From a virus, in IMG/VR virus record IMGVR_UViG_3300048908_000423, positions 1-31,175 of that record: a stretch of DNA of 31,175 bases. The stretch is one strand, 5' to 3'. Positions 31,140 through 31,175 of this stretch are shown here, piece by piece (the stretch's first letter is position 1; each line of letters starts with the position of its first letter). A program made the position numbers and the translations under genes. The notes beneath the pieces were generated by a model. The model made no database searches. It saw only the letters and a program-made list of their open reading frames with translations, and was not told where the DNA came from.

Positions 31140-31158
31140 GGAAGGCGCGAGGCCTTCC
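31140..31158. repeat. Short hairpin upstream of tRNA-Tyr
   Basis: A perfect 7-base inverted repeat GGAAGGC-GCGAG-GCCTTCC lies five bases from the 5' end of the tRNA gene. It may be part of the tRNA leader or a terminator of an adjacent host gene beyond the window. The few bases available after it do not decide. Confidence 0.4.
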
Positions 31159-31175
31159 AGCGACGAAAAAGCCCC

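Overview
The window is the right-hand two thirds of a tailed-phage genome integrated in an alphaproteobacterial chromosome. It runs from the middle of the major capsid gene at the left edge to a tRNA-Tyr gene at the right edge. The base composition is GC-rich (about 62% in a sampled line of phage DNA), starts are often GTG or TTG, and there are two copies of a short palindromic element of the kind scattered through Hyphomicrobiales (Rhizobiales) genomes. These suggest a Hyphomicrobiales-type host. The genus cannot be fixed from sequence alone.

Left arm (1-6.7 kb, all minus strand): a head and packaging cassette read right to left, namely a small phage protein, HNH endonuclease, small terminase, large terminase, portal, prohead protease and HK97-type major capsid protein (cut by the window edge). 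An intrinsic terminator at 6714-6745 separates this cassette from the replication genes upstream.

Replication block (6.8-9.9 kb, minus): a 317-residue protein of unknown function and a D5/P4-type replicative helicase. Between them is a gene-free 360-base stretch with 13 copies of a 9-base iteron (GCGAGGGTT) in both orientations around AT-rich DNA, a strong candidate replication origin. A plus-strand hicAB toxin-antitoxin cassette (9.9-10.7 kb), with its own promoter, operator palindrome and terminator hairpin, sits like a 'moron' between the helicase and the next operon.

Leftward early operon (10.7-14.5 kb, minus): a helix-turn-helix protein, four very small proteins (two with membrane segments), a CHC2-zinc/Toprim primase, a Myb/SANT-like DNA-binding protein and an adenine methyltransferase. 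Most are joined by ATGA or TTGA stop-start overlaps.

Immunity region (14.5-16.25 kb): two small plus-strand genes, a leftward Cro/YdaS-like gene, and a rightward CI-like repressor. The repressor's S24 peptidase-like domain appears to have lost its catalytic lysine. Three 15-base operator-like palindromes (GAAAG-N5-CTTTA) flank the repressor gene, one in the cro/cI gap and two downstream, where one overlaps a good promoter for the rightward operon.

Rightward early operon (16.25-27.2 kb, plus): tightly packed genes for four small proteins, an HD phosphohydrolase, another small protein, a DUF2303 protein, a complete DNA polymerase III beta clamp, a PAPS-reductase-family protein, a small unknown, a DEDDh exonuclease, SSB, a large C5-cytosine methyltransferase with about seven repeats in its target-recognition region, an ASCH protein, a truncated DUF5131 (Gp37/Gp68) protein, an excisionase-like protein and a tyrosine integrase.

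Right end (27.2-31.1 kb): one 1117-residue minus-strand gene of lower GC (about 55% in a sampled line) lies between the integrase and tRNA-Tyr. It has an Mrr/PD-(D/E)xK-like N-terminus followed by a long helical, possibly repeat-containing body. In this position it looks like accessory cargo and is the best candidate for an uncharacterised, possibly antiviral, system. The tRNA-Tyr 3' end is the likely attachment site; the other attachment site is outside the window.
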